A DNA stretch of 64,000 bases from Streptantibioticus_A sp037034305 (GCA_037034305.1 JBAGJY010000026.1:31835-95834); one strand, 5' to 3'; counted from the stretch's first letter, positions 43,842-53,439 are shown. The notes: generated from the sequence alone by a model not told the origin. Program-made: numbers and translations.

Positions 43842-44168
43842 TCAGTGGCTCTCGCCCGGGTTGAAGATGACGCTGGAGAAGTGCGTGCCGGACGGTGCCG
43901 ACTGCCCGGGCCGCAGACGCGTCGGGGCGCCCTTGCAACGCTTCCGCGGGTAGATGACGAGCGGCTGCCTCAGGCCGTTTCGGGCGCCGCGTGCTTCCTG
44001 GCCCATGTCGTAGCACTTGTTGTCCGGTGGGTTCTGGAGGAAGTGCGGCCTGCCCTGCGGGCCCAGCCACGCGAACGTGCCGTTGGCGGCGACCGCCGTG
44101 CCCGTGGGAACGGCCATGGCGAGGACCAGGCCACCGAGGCCCAGGACGACGGGACGGGGAAGACGCAT
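43842..44168 (-). CDS. Small secreted protein, function unknown
   Basis: A 108-residue precursor with a clear signal peptide: MRLPRPVVLGLGGLVLAMAV then an AVA-A cleavage site near residue 28. The mature part is small and basic, with two Cys (NKCYDM and KRCKGAP) that may form a disulfide, and no known domain. ATG 44168 is preferred to the in-frame start nine codons upstream, because the basic n-region then directly precedes the hydrophobic core. Confidence 0.75.
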   Translation of the reverse strand: MRLPRPVVLGLGGLVLAMAVPTGTAVAANGTFAWLGPQGRPHFLQNPPDNKCYDMGQEARGARNGLRQPLVIYPRKRCKGAPTRLRPGQSAPSGTHFSSVIFNPGESH

Positions 44169-44604
44169 CACTGTGCCTTTCGTGAGCGACTGCAACTACC
44201 GGTGTCCGAGCCAACGCTTCGGCTGGTCCCGAAGAAACGGCCTGACCCCCGAATGCCGCTGCCCGGCCAGGCCCGGGCGGCGGTGGTGCCGGGTGAACGG
44301 GCGGTGAGAAGGCTGGTTTTCTCGTTTGAGTGGGCCGCAGCCGGGTTCGACTTTGCAGGGCGCGCGGCGTGTCCAGCACGGCGACCAGGGGCGATCGACC
44401 CCGCTTACGAATTTCATCCGCGCATAATCGTTTCTGGGATGCCGCGCTGAAGCGTTCGTCCACCGGAATCACGGCCCCGCCGCTTTCTCCTAGGCGTCAA
44501 CGCATTATTATCCTACGGATAGTTCGAAAGTGCTTGAGCTTGGATCCGGTCATCCTTGTCAGCTCTGCTGACAGCCGTCCTATCGCGCTTTTAGTTTTCT
44601 CCGC
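44169..44604. promoter_or_regulatory. Divergent promoter region of secreted-protein and amino-acid-oxidase genes
   Basis: No gene seen. The last 120 bases are AT-richer than the surroundings. They hold two short perfect dyads: TATCC-TAC-GGATA (44509-44521) and TGTCAGC-TCT-GCTGACA (44557-44573), the latter 32 bp before the oxidase GTG. They are candidate regulator sites, perhaps for the LysR protein encoded after the oxidase. Confidence 0.45.
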
Positions 44605-46383
44605 GTGAATAACCAATCTTCGCGCCCTCTCGGGCGCCGTGCGTTCGTCAGTGCCGCTGCCGCGCTCACCGCCGCTACGGGAGCCGCTGTCGCCGGTCTC
44701 GGCGCCGCAACCAACGCATGGGCCACGCAGGAGGCGGACGACACCAGCCGTGACCTCGCGCGCAAACTCCTGCTGGTGGGAGACGGCGGGGAGGACCTCA
44801 AGCTTCGCTATCTGGACATCCTCATCGACCGGGGCCTGCCGAAGGCGACCAAGCGCAAGAACGTCCTGATCGTGGGCGCGGGCGTCGCCGGTATGGTCGC
44901 CGCGGTCCTGCTCAAGGAGGCGGGCCACCACGTCACCGTGCTGGAGGCCAACGCCAACCGCGCCGGGGGCCGCGTCAAGACGTTCCGGGGAGTCTTCGCC
45001 GACAAGGCACTGCACGCCGAGGCGGGCGCGATGCGACTGCCGGACTTCCATCCGATGGTGCTGGCGCTCGCCGACAAGCTGGGCGTCAAGCGCCATCTGT
45101 TCTACAACGCGGACGTCGCACCCGGAGCCCGCGGCAGGGGGGCGACCCCGCCCGTCGTCTACGACTCGTTCACCGGACGCCGGTGGACCAACGGCGGGCC
45201 CACGGACTTCCACGCCCCGGGCGCGACGCAGCGCAGCCTCATCCAGGTCAACGGCGTCCGGGTGACGCGCGGCCAGTACGCGGCCTCACCGGCAGCGGTG
45301 AACCGGTCGTTCGGAGCGTCCCTACCGGTCACGACCTCGGCGGCGCTGGACAAGGCGCTCGCGCCGGTGACGGTCGCGCAGCACGGCGGCATCCAGGAGC
45401 AGGTGGCCGCATGGGCGAAGGTCATCCACGACTTCGACGAGTACTCCACCCACCGGTACCTCACGGAGTACGCCGGTTGGGACCTCGCCAAGGTCCAGGC
45501 GGCGGGCACGTTGGAGAACCTGACCTCCCGGTTGCACTACTCGTTGATCCCCACGCTCTTCGACCGCGCCATCATCAACCCGACATCGCGCTACTGGGAG
45601 TTGGAGGGCGGCACGGCTTCGCTGACCGACGCGCTGGCCGCTCGGCTCAGGGGGGACATCCGGTTCAACCACCGCATGACCAAGCTGACTCAGACGGCCG
45701 GGGGTGTACGGATCGAGACCACGGCGGAGTCCGGGACGGAGGAGTCCTGCGACGGTGCTCCGCACGGGCCGCGGCAGACGTTCGAAGCCGACTACGCCAT
45801 CGTGACCGCGCCCTTCTCGGCCGTGCGCTTCTGCGAGTTCGAACCCGCACTGTCGTATCCGAAGCGGCGAGCCGTCACGGAACTGCACTACGACTCGGCG
45901 ACGAAGGTGCTGCTGGAGTTCAAATCCCGGTTCTGGGAGCAGGGTCCGCAGGGGTTCACCGGTGGTGGCTGTGTGTCCGACAGCCCCAACCGCTTCACGT
46001 ACTTCCCGTCCGTGGTGGAAGGGTCCAGGGGCGGCGTGGTGCTCGCTTCCTACACGTGGTCCGACGACGCCATGCGGTGGGACTCGCTCACCGACGGGGA
46101 ACGGTACGCGTTCGCACTGGACAACCTGGCGCGGATGTTCGGCGACCGGGTACGTGACGAGTACACCGGCGTTGGCGCCACCCAGTCCTGGGCGCGGGCA
46201 CGCTACGCCCTGGGAGAGGCGGTCATCTTCACGCCGGGCCAACTGCACGAGCACCACGCGCACACCCGCACTGTCGAGGGCCGTGTGCATTTCGCCGGTG
46301 AACACACCAGTTTGAAACCGGCATGGATCGAAGGCGCACTGGAGAGCGCGGTCCGCACCAGCATCGAGGTGCACGAACGCTAG
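44605..46383 (+). CDS. Tat-exported L-amino-acid oxidase (L-glutamate-oxidase-like)
   Basis: Flavoenzyme of 592 residues that oxidises an L-amino acid to the keto acid, ammonia and H2O2. A twin-arginine signal (GRRAFVSAAAALTAATGAAV) marks export in folded form. The FAD motif VLIVGAGVAGMVAAVLLKEA is near residue 87, and RAGGRVKTF, AEAGAMRLP and C-terminal VHFAGEHTSLKPAWIEGALE match Streptomyces L-glutamate oxidase closely along the chain. It is shorter than L-glutamate oxidase (about 700 residues), mainly in the middle, so specificity may differ. The GTG start is at 44605. A LysR gene follows on the same strand. Confidence 0.92.
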   Translation: MNNQSSRPLGRRAFVSAAAALTAATGAAVAGLGAATNAWATQEADDTSRDLARKLLLVGDGGEDLKLRYLDILIDRGLPKATKRKNVLIVGAGVAGMVAAVLLKEAGHHVTVLEANANRAGGRVKTFRGVFADKALHAEAGAMRLPDFHPMVLALADKLGVKRHLFYNADVAPGARGRGATPPVVYDSFTGRRWTNGGPTDFHAPGATQRSLIQVNGVRVTRGQYAASPAAVNRSFGASLPVTTSAALDKALAPVTVAQHGGIQEQVAAWAKVIHDFDEYSTHRYLTEYAGWDLAKVQAAGTLENLTSRLHYSLIPTLFDRAIINPTSRYWELEGGTASLTDALAARLRGDIRFNHRMTKLTQTAGGVRIETTAESGTEESCDGAPHGPRQTFEADYAIVTAPFSAVRFCEFEPALSYPKRRAVTELHYDSATKVLLEFKSRFWEQGPQGFTGGGCVSDSPNRFTYFPSVVEGSRGGVVLASYTWSDDAMRWDSLTDGERYAFALDNLARMFGDRVRDEYTGVGATQSWARARYALGEAVIFTPGQLHEHHAHTRTVEGRVHFAGEHTSLKPAWIEGALESAVRTSIEVHER

Positions 46384-46735
46384 AGCGCCCGTCTCCCGGG
46401 AGCGGATGGATCCGCGCGGTGCGCGGCGCCGGAACGCGGACGCGTTCGCAGGATCCGCCGAGCGCCCGCAGCCACAGGGGCGGGGGCCACCGCTCCCGGA
46501 AGCGCGCCATCACTGCGACCGTGAGCCCTGGTCGCGCCGGATGGGGGCGGGTTCCCGGCCCAGGCGTGCGGGCCTGGGAACCTCCGGGCGGCTTCCTACG
46601 GCCACTGGTGGGCGGGGACATTCTGGCCGCAGGCTGGTGGAAGCCTCGCTTGGCCGCGTATCAATCATGTGCTCGAAAGCGACGTCGCGAGGCGCTGTGG
46701 TTGCCCCGGCGGTACATGATGCGGAGGTGGGCCGG
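46384..46735. other. Gene-free interval between oxidase and lysR
   Basis: GC-rich, with no supported coding frame. A CTCCCGGGAG palindrome lies just after the oxidase stop. The lysR promoter is presumably in the last 100 bases. Confidence 0.4.
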
Positions 46736-47695
46736 ATGGACCTGGAACTCAGACACCTGCGAGCGCTGTGCACGATCGCCGACGCTGGCAGCCTGGGCCG
46801 GGCCGCGCGGATTCTGGGGTACTCGCAGCAGGCGATGAGCGCCCAACTCGCCCGGATCGAGCGCTACTTCGGCGAGCCGCTCTTCGAGCGCAACGCCTCG
46901 GGGGTGGAGCCGACCCGGTGCGGTATCGAGGTTCTCGCCCAGGCGCGCGACGTCCTGGACCGTGCTGACGCCATCCGGCGCCGAACGGTGGACCCCGCGG
47001 CCCGATCGCGTCGGGTCCTGCGCTTGGCCGCGACCAACTCGCCGGTGCTGTCCGGGATGGTGTCCCGTATCCGCAGTCGGCTACCGGATCTGGCGCTGTC
47101 CATCAGCAGCGTCTACGCCTCCTCGGAGATGGTGGAACTCCTGGAGAAGGGCGAGTTGGACGCCGCGATCGGCGTCGACTATCCCGGCCGGGAGCTCCAG
47201 CACTCCGACGCCCTGGCGCATCGCGGGATCGTGATCGAGCCGTCGTTCGTCGCGGTACCCGCTCACCACCGGGTCAGACACCGCATGGAAGTGGCGCTCG
47301 CCGAACTCGCCGATGACGCCTGGTTCCTGACCCCCGACGACGGGGCAGGCTGGCCGGGGGTGTTCTACGAGGCCTGCCATGCGGCCGGATTCAGCCCGGC
47401 GGCGGTACACCAGTACTTCGGCGACCAACTGCAGTTCCAGAACATGATCGCCAACAACCTCGGGGTCTCCGTCGTGCAGGCCACGATCCGGCCCATCCCC
47501 GGGGTGCTCGTCAAACCGCTGACCGGCACGCCGCTGTGGTGCCGCTATCTCCTCGCCTGGCGGCGCCAGAGCCTGGTCGACGAGGTCGTGGAGACGCTCT
47601 TCCGCTCAGCAGCCGATTCCTATCGCGATCTCATCGCACAGTCGACGCACTTCCAGGCATGGATGTCACGGACCTACGGGGCGATCGGCTCATAG
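46736..47695 (+). CDS. LysR-family transcriptional regulator
   Basis: A 319-residue regulator. The N-terminal winged helix (MDLELRHLRALCTIADAGSL, then GYSQQAMSAQLARIERYFG) is followed by a LysR substrate-binding domain (LRLAATNSPVLSG to VLVKPLTGTPLW). ATG 46736 follows a GGAGGTGG; the longer upstream frame is basic shadow sequence. Unusually it is downstream of and co-directional with the oxidase rather than divergent, so control of the oxidase is plausible but not shown. Confidence 0.9.
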   Translation: MDLELRHLRALCTIADAGSLGRAARILGYSQQAMSAQLARIERYFGEPLFERNASGVEPTRCGIEVLAQARDVLDRADAIRRRTVDPAARSRRVLRLAATNSPVLSGMVSRIRSRLPDLALSISSVYASSEMVELLEKGELDAAIGVDYPGRELQHSDALAHRGIVIEPSFVAVPAHHRVRHRMEVALAELADDAWFLTPDDGAGWPGVFYEACHAAGFSPAAVHQYFGDQLQFQNMIANNLGVSVVQATIRPIPGVLVKPLTGTPLWCRYLLAWRRQSLVDEVVETLFRSAADSYRDLIAQSTHFQAWMSRTYGAIGS

Positions 47696-47867
47696 GGAAA
47701 CGGTTCTGCGTACTCGGTCGACGGGACGGGCGCAGTGCGCCGGATGTTGTGGCCCGTGCACCGCATGTGCTGTCCCCCAGGCCATGGCCTGAGGTCGCGG
47801 GCGGGTGGGAGAGTCTGTCAGGTACCTGATCAACTCTCAGGGCGCATGAATCCACGAGGGAGTAGCG

Positions 47868-49814
47868 ATGCGATCCCCCCTGCCCAGATCCCTGTCCGTC
47901 GGCCTGGCGGCCTTCGCCACGGTCGTCGGCATGGTGGCCACCCCGGCTCTCGCGGTGCCCGGCCGGACAGCCGTTGCCAAGGCCGTCGTCGGCTCCCAGA
48001 ACACGGTGCGAGCGTTGCCGCCGACCGGCGCGACCACCGCCGCCTCGGACCGTGACGACGTACAACGCCTGCCGCTCGCCGCCGCCCAACTCCGCCCGCA
48101 CAGCGCGATCACGCAAGCCGCCGCACCCGCCCCCGCCGCATCCTGCACTCCGGCCGACTTCGGCAAACGCGGCGGATCCGCCCTGGTGGCGTTCGTCAAG
48201 GCGTCGACCGTCGACTGTGTCAACACCCTGTTCACCATCACCGGCAAGGACGCGTACAACGCGTTCCGGCAAGCGCAGATGGTCACCGTGGCCAAAGCCC
48301 TCCGCAGCGCCTCGGCGAAGTACCCCGGCAACGACTCGACCCGCGTGCAGCAACTCGTGCTGTTCCTCCGCGCCGGCTACTACGTCCAGTACAACGACTC
48401 CCACGACGTCGGCGGTTACGGCCACCCCCTGGCAACCGCCGTCGAGGGCGCCCTCGACACGTTCGTCGCCAGCCGGCACTTCAAGGACGTCAGCAACGCC
48501 AACGGCGCCGTCATCGGCGAGGCCATCATCCTCACCGACAGCGCCAACGAACAGGCCCGGTACCTCAGTACCTACAAGCGGGTCCTGAACGGCTACCACA
48601 ACTCGTACAACAAGTTCCCCACCATGGTGAACGCCGTCAACGACGTCTACACACCCCTGTTCCGAGGGCATCAGAACCCCGCCTTCGTCAAGGCGGTGAC
48701 GCGTGACCGCAGCATCATCGACACCCTCCATGCCTTCGCGCTCAGGCACCTCGACCTGCTGGGCACCGACAACTCCGTGCTGACCTCCAACGCGGGCACC
48801 GAGATGGGCCGTTTCGTCCAGCACTCCGCCCTGCAGGCCAAGGTGCGTCCGCTGATGGAAGGACTGCTCAGGGCCTCGAAGATCACCGGCCGCACCGCAC
48901 CCCTGTGGGTCGGCGTGGCACAGATGGCCGACTCCTACGACAAGGCGCACTGCGCCTACTACGACACCTGCGCCCTGACCGCCAAGCTGACCGCCGCCGC
49001 GCTGCCCATCAGCCGTGCCTGCGACTCGACGCGCTCCATCCGGGCACAGGCCCTGACTGCCGCCGACCTCGCCGCCGCCTGCGCCAGCCTGCAGAAGCAG
49101 GACGGGTACTTCCACGGCCTCGTCAAGGACAACGGGCCCATCCCCGGACAGCACGAGGACTCCATCCAGGTCGTCGTCTTCGCCAGCCGGACCGACTACC
49201 AGACCTACGCGGGGGCGATATTCGGCGTCGACACCGACAACGGCGGCATCACGCTGACCGGCGACCCCACCAACCCCGCCAACCAGGCCCATTCGATCAT
49301 GTACCAGAAGAGCAGTGACGACGGCTTCGTCGGGCGGATCTGGAACCTCAACCACGAGTACACCCACTACCTCGACGGCCGCTACGACATGAAGGGCGAC
49401 TTCAGCCAGGAGATCACCGTCCCCGACATCTGGTGGATCGAGGGCCTGGCCGAGTTCGTCTCCTACAGCTACCGGGGCGTCACCGACACCGAGGCGGTCG
49501 CGGAGGCGGCCAAGCACACCTACTCGCTGAGCACGCTGTGGCAGAGCACCTACGACAACAGCGATGTGACCCGCACCTACCCGTGGGGCTATCTGGCGGT
49601 GCGGTACATGTTCGACAAGCACCCGGCGGACATCCAGAACATGCTCGCCAAGTTCCGCGTCGGCGACTACGCGGGCGGCTACGCCCTCTACAACTCCGGG
49701 ATCGGCAGCCGCTACGACGCCGACTTCAACACCTGGCTGGACGCGTGCGCCGCTGGCGGCTGCACCGCACACACAAACCAGGCCGCGGCCATCGCCTCGG
49801 GGGGCCGGGCCTGA
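47868..49814 (+). CDS. Secreted M9-type (collagenase-like) metalloprotease
   Basis: A 648-residue secreted zinc endopeptidase. The signal peptide (MRSPLPRSLSVGLAAFATVV, cleaved near ALAVP) is followed by a helical collagenase activator-like domain. The catalytic domain has HEYTH (496-500), the extended YLDGRYDMKGDFSQ segment and third-ligand Glu525 in WWIEGLAEFVSYS. It ends shortly after the catalytic domain, without the PKD or pre-peptidase C-terminal domains that bind collagen in larger clostridial or Vibrio enzymes. It stands alone and ends at a long hairpin. Confidence 0.92.
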   Translation: MRSPLPRSLSVGLAAFATVVGMVATPALAVPGRTAVAKAVVGSQNTVRALPPTGATTAASDRDDVQRLPLAAAQLRPHSAITQAAAPAPAASCTPADFGKRGGSALVAFVKASTVDCVNTLFTITGKDAYNAFRQAQMVTVAKALRSASAKYPGNDSTRVQQLVLFLRAGYYVQYNDSHDVGGYGHPLATAVEGALDTFVASRHFKDVSNANGAVIGEAIILTDSANEQARYLSTYKRVLNGYHNSYNKFPTMVNAVNDVYTPLFRGHQNPAFVKAVTRDRSIIDTLHAFALRHLDLLGTDNSVLTSNAGTEMGRFVQHSALQAKVRPLMEGLLRASKITGRTAPLWVGVAQMADSYDKAHCAYYDTCALTAKLTAAALPISRACDSTRSIRAQALTAADLAAACASLQKQDGYFHGLVKDNGPIPGQHEDSIQVVVFASRTDYQTYAGAIFGVDTDNGGITLTGDPTNPANQAHSIMYQKSSDDGFVGRIWNLNHEYTHYLDGRYDMKGDFSQEITVPDIWWIEGLAEFVSYSYRGVTDTEAVAEAAKHTYSLSTLWQSTYDNSDVTRTYPWGYLAVRYMFDKHPADIQNMLAKFRVGDYAGGYALYNSGIGSRYDADFNTWLDACAAGGCTAHTNQAAAIASGGRA

Positions 49815-49872
49815 CCGGCCGCTCACCGGCCAGGGTGGTGCCCGCGTGACCGCCTGGCCCCCGCATCCGCGG

Positions 49873-49917
49873 CGTCGCGCGAGGCTCCTGGACAGCGTCC
49901 GGGAGCCTCGCGCGACG
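49873..49917 (+). terminator. Very strong terminator after the collagenase gene
   Basis: A 21-bp stem with one T-G pair and a 3-base AGC loop (49873-49893 with 49897-49917), 59 bp after the stop. No T tract. Confidence 0.88.
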
Positions 49918-50071
49918 TCTGCGACAGCATCCGCGCGGCAGGACTGAAAATTGTCGTGCCGCACGTGTCGAATCCGGGTGCCCTCGTTCGACGCGTAAGC
50001 GCAACGGGCCGATCGTGGCGTCCGGAATCGGCCGGACCTCAGCCCGTGACAGTGGAGAGCAAGGAGCAGCA

Positions 50072-50440
50072 GTGCGGTTCTTGATGATGCACAGGCTTGA
50101 CGAGCGTGCCCCGGAAGCGTGGAACCCCAGCCAGGAGTTCATCGAGAAGATGGGCGGGTTCATCCAGGACTGGACTGAGAAGGGCATCCTGATCACGGCG
50201 GAGGGCGTCCATCCGTCGGAGCGGGGAGCCCTGGTGCGCAAGTCCCGGGGCGGCGCGATCAGTGCGACGGACGGGCCGTTCACCGAGGCCAAGGAGGTCA
50301 TCGGCGGCTTCGCGTTGATCAACGCGACGGACCGGGCACAGGCCGTGGAGTACGCCCGGCAGTATGCCGAGCTGTTCGACGAGATCGAGGTCGAGGTGCG
50401 GCAGGTCGTCGAGTTCGAGGACCTCCCGGCTCAGGACTGA
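50072..50440 (+). CDS. YCII-domain (DGPF) protein
   Basis: A 122-residue ferredoxin-like-fold protein of the YCII/DGPF family. It starts MRFLMMHRLDE (GTG start) and carries the family's conserved DGPFTEAKEVIGGFALI near residue 67-83. These proteins often accompany ECF sigma factors, but none is adjacent here. AAGGAG precedes GTG 50072. The biochemical role is unknown. Its transcript ends at a 14-bp hairpin. Confidence 0.88.
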   Translation: MRFLMMHRLDERAPEAWNPSQEFIEKMGGFIQDWTEKGILITAEGVHPSERGALVRKSRGGAISATDGPFTEAKEVIGGFALINATDRAQAVEYARQYAELFDEIEVEVRQVVEFEDLPAQD

Positions 50441-50471
50441 TCCCGTACCGCCCTGGCTGCTGGTCGCTGAC

Positions 50472-50507
50472 GGCCTGGTCCGTTCGCCCTGGGGAACGGA
50501 CCAGGCC
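50472..50507. terminator. Bidirectional terminator between YCII and lysR
   Basis: A perfect 14-bp stem (GGCCTGGTCCGTTC with its complement at 50494-50507) and 8-base loop between convergent genes, 31 bp after the YCII stop and 56 bp beyond the lysR stop. Confidence 0.88.
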
Positions 50508-50563
50508 CGGCCCGGCGGGCTACGGCTGCACGGCCTCCCGGCCGCGACGGCACGGGTACGTGA

Positions 50564-51421
50564 CTATTTCGCTACCGCGTACAACTGCGACGCGAGTGCG
50601 ACGGCCTCCGCGGTGGCGGGATGGGGGTCCTGGCGCGGCCAGATGATGTGGACCGGGACAGGCGCGGCACCACGCAGCGGCCGGAAGACGATGCCCTCGC
50701 GCCGGTACTGGGTCGCGGTGCTCTCCGGTGTGATGCCGATGCTGCGTCCCGTCGCGATCGCGGCCAGCCAGTCGTCGATGTCCTTGGTGTACTCCAGCGC
50801 GGGGCGGGCGCCGGTGGGCCACAGTTCGGGCGTGGTGGTCCCGGTGCGGCGGTCGATGACCACCGTGCGTTCGCGGGTGCTGTCCAGGCTGATGGAGCGC
50901 CGCTTGGCCCACGGGTCGTCCGCGGCGACGGCGACCGTGCGCCGTTCGAGTCCCACGACGGTGCTGGCGAAGCGGTGGGTGTCGAAGGCGCCGCGGACGA
51001 CCGCGAGATCGCACGCGCCCTCGGCCAGGCCTCCGGTGGAGGTGTTGGTGCGGACCAGTTGCAGTTCGACCTCCGGGTGGGCCTCGGCCCAGCGGCGCTG
51101 GAAGGCCGCTGTGTGGCGGCCCAGCGCGGACCAGGCGTGTCCGATGCGCAGCCGGGTGTGCCCGGTGGCGGCCTCGCGGACCAGGTCGTCGACCTCGGCC
51201 AGCACGTGCCGCGCTCGTGCCAGGACCTGGGCACCGGAGGCGGTGAGGGCGAGGCTGCGGCTGGTGCGGTGCAGCAGTCGCGTCCCCAGCGCGCCTTCCA
51301 GCGCGGCCAGGGCGCGTGAGACGGCGGCCTGCGAGACGCCCAACTCGATGGCGGCATCGGTAAGACTGCCGGTGTCGATGATGGCGACCAGGCAGCGCAG
51401 ATGCCGCAGCTCCACATCCAT
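50564..51421 (-). CDS. LysR-family transcriptional regulator
   Basis: A 285-residue regulator with the N-terminal winged helix (MDVELRHLRCLVAIIDTGSL, then GVSQAAVSRALAALEGALGT) and a LysR effector domain. ATG 51421 is chosen because LysR proteins start immediately before the ELRHL helix; in-frame upstream codons lie in the promoter. It diverges from an EamA exporter gene 68 bp away, the classical arrangement for a LysR activator of the neighbouring exporter. Confidence 0.92.
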   Translation of the reverse strand: MDVELRHLRCLVAIIDTGSLTDAAIELGVSQAAVSRALAALEGALGTRLLHRTSRSLALTASGAQVLARARHVLAEVDDLVREAATGHTRLRIGHAWSALGRHTAAFQRRWAEAHPEVELQLVRTNTSTGGLAEGACDLAVVRGAFDTHRFASTVVGLERRTVAVAADDPWAKRRSISLDSTRERTVVIDRRTGTTTPELWPTGARPALEYTKDIDDWLAAIATGRSIGITPESTATQYRREGIVFRPLRGAAPVPVHIIWPRQDPHPATAEAVALASQLYAVAK

Positions 51422-51489
51422 GCGTCCAGCGTATAGCTGTGCCGCTCCATTCATTTTGCGTATCCGGGTGGTTGCCGCATTCTCCGTGC

Positions 51490-52383
51490 ATGACAACCAC
51501 TGCGCCGCTTCAGGAGGCGACCGCCGATCGGTCGACGGCTTCGATACGGCTGTCCGGACTCGCGATGATGCTCACCGGCGCGCTGTCCAACCAACTCGGC
51601 GCCGCCACCGGTGCGCTGGCGTTCCCGTCCATAGGCCCGGCGGGTGTGGTGGCGGTGCGCCAGTGGGTGGCCGCGCTCGTGCTGGTCGCGGTGGGGCGTC
51701 CGCGAGTGCGTACGTTCACCTGGCGACAGTGGTGGCCGGTGCTGTCACTGGCCGTGGTCTTCGCGACCATGAACCTGACGCTCTACACGGCGATTGACCG
51801 CGTGGGGCTCGGACTGGCCGTAACGCTTGAGTTCCTGGGGCCACTCTCGGTCGCGTTGGCGACGTCCCGCCGCGTGGTCGACTTGGTGTGCGCGTTGGTC
51901 GCGGGCACGGCCGTGCTGCTCCTGCTGCGCCCGAAGCCGACCACCGACTACCTCGGGCTCTGCCTTGGCCTGGCCGCCGCGGCCTGCTGGGCCGCGTACA
52001 TCCTGCTCAACCGTCTCATCGGCGCGCGCCTGCCCGGGGCACAGGGGTCGGGCGCCGCGGCGGGAGTGTCGGGGCTGCTGTACGTGCCGGTCGGAGTGTT
52101 CGTGTTCGCCCACCACCCCTTGTCACCAAGGGCGTTGGGGTGCGCGGCGGTGGCCGGGGTGCTGTCTTCGGCGGTGCCGTTCCTGGTCGACATGCTCGCA
52201 CTGCGCAGGGTGCCCACGCGGATCTTCGGGGTGTTCATGAGCGCTCACCCGGTGATGGCGGCGTTCGTGGGCTGGATCATCCTCGGCCAACTGCTCCCCG
52301 TCGTGGACTGGCTCGCGATCGCCGCGATCGTCGCCGCCAACTGCGCGACAGCCCTCGCCGCCGCGCCTCGCCGTCAACCCTGA
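51490..52383 (+). CDS. EamA/RhtA-family exporter
   Basis: Membrane protein of 297 residues with about ten hydrophobic segments in two EamA halves (LSNQLGAATGALAFPSIGPA, LTLYTAIDRVGLGLAVTLEF; then VPFLVDMLALRRVPTRIFGV and HPVMAAFVGWIILGQLL). The pattern fits RhtA-like exporters of threonine, homoserine or related metabolites. ATG 51490 lies opposite the lysR start. Expression is probably under the divergent LysR protein. Confidence 0.92.
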   Translation: MTTTAPLQEATADRSTASIRLSGLAMMLTGALSNQLGAATGALAFPSIGPAGVVAVRQWVAALVLVAVGRPRVRTFTWRQWWPVLSLAVVFATMNLTLYTAIDRVGLGLAVTLEFLGPLSVALATSRRVVDLVCALVAGTAVLLLLRPKPTTDYLGLCLGLAAAACWAAYILLNRLIGARLPGAQGSGAAAGVSGLLYVPVGVFVFAHHPLSPRALGCAAVAGVLSSAVPFLVDMLALRRVPTRIFGVFMSAHPVMAAFVGWIILGQLLPVVDWLAIAAIVAANCATALAAAPRRQP

Positions 52384-52601
52384 CGACCGTGGCGGTGTGG
52401 TGGGACGGACGCCCTCCGCAGCGAGGCCCGCCTCCGGCCCGCTCTTCGCCGAGCGGGATCCGCCATGCCGCGAGCACAGCGACGAGCCCACCGCGCATTT
52501 CGCCAATGATTTTCAGCGCTACCTGTCGCGGCGGCCAAGAGACCTGGCTGTTGCCGACCTCATGCCGTTACGCCTACGAGTATGCGCGATACCGTGTTGT
52601 C

Positions 52602-53351
52602 GTGGGACTTGATGAGGCGTCGCTGACCTCGTTGGCCGTCCTCGGTGACGAGTTGCGGCGGCGCATGTTCGCCTTCGTTCGGCGCGAGCACCGCCCGGTC
52701 ACCCGCGAGGAGGTTGCCGAGAGCGTCGGCGTCTCCCGGAAGCTGGCGGCGTTCCACCTCGACAAACTCGTGGCGGCCGGACTGCTGCGAGCCCGCTACG
52801 AGTCGCAGCCCGGTATCCGCAAGGTCGGCCGCAACCCGAAGCTCTACGAACCCGTGGACGAAGCGATCGAGGTCAGCGTCCCCGAGCGCCGCTTCGAGTT
52901 GCTGGCCGACCTGCTGACGGAGGCCGTGCGCAGCGAGGCCGCCGGAGAGTCGGCGCACGACGCCGCAGTGCGCGTGGCGAGCGAACGAGGGGAAAGCATC
53001 GGCTCCGCCGAACGCGCCCGGGTACGCCCCGGCCGATTGGGCGCCGAACGTGGGCTGAGCCTCGCCATCGAGACGCTCGACGCACTCGGGTTTGAACCCG
53101 AGCGCAGCGCCCCGACCCTCGTCCGGCTACGGAACTGCCCATTCCATCCGCTGGCGGCCAAGGCCCCCGAGCTTGTCTGCGACATCAACCAGGCCTTCCT
53201 GGCCGGCTATCTCCGGGGCCTGGGGAGCGACGCCACCGACGCGGTGCTCGCCCCGCACCGGGGCCGGTGCTGCGTGGAGTTGCGCGCCCGGGCGGCGGCC
53301 GACGCAGGCGGCGGCCCCGAAGCCGCATGTGGTCGCCACCAAAAAAACTAA
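52602..53351 (+). CDS. HTH regulator with C-terminal cysteine cluster (SufR-like)
   Basis: A 249-residue ArsR/MarR-like regulator. The winged helix is at TREEVAESVGVSRKLAAFHL (about residues 38-57). The C-terminus has Cys residues arranged C-x13-C (NCPFH to LVC) and a CC pair in GRCCVEL, as in SufR-type iron-sulfur sensors. It may therefore bind an Fe-S cluster or another metal and sense redox state. GTG 52602 begins GLDEASLTSLAVLGDELRRR with no ribosome site. No suf operon is adjacent; a DoxX gene follows on the same strand. Confidence 0.78.
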   Translation: MGLDEASLTSLAVLGDELRRRMFAFVRREHRPVTREEVAESVGVSRKLAAFHLDKLVAAGLLRARYESQPGIRKVGRNPKLYEPVDEAIEVSVPERRFELLADLLTEAVRSEAAGESAHDAAVRVASERGESIGSAERARVRPGRLGAERGLSLAIETLDALGFEPERSAPTLVRLRNCPFHPLAAKAPELVCDINQAFLAGYLRGLGSDATDAVLAPHRGRCCVELRARAAADAGGGPEAACGRHQKN

Positions 53352-53420
53352 TAGAAGTTTCCAAAAATCGCTGGACCTGGCCTGGTAGGAGCAGGACCAT
53401 CGGTTGTGGGGGCGGCCTGG

Positions 53421-53439
53421 TCCAGTTCGCGGAACTGGA
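53421..53439 (+). terminator. Hairpin between the SufR-like gene and doxX
   Basis: TCCAGTTC-GCG-GAACTGGA, a perfect 8-bp stem with a 3-base loop, 70 bp after the regulator stop. It could be a terminator or an operator for doxX. Confidence 0.5.

Noticed and set aside
43842..43856. GTCAGTGG near 43851 as a second RecA-NDp promoter
   Set aside because: No TAGnnT -10 element at the required spacing, and it lies inside the coding end of the secreted-protein gene.
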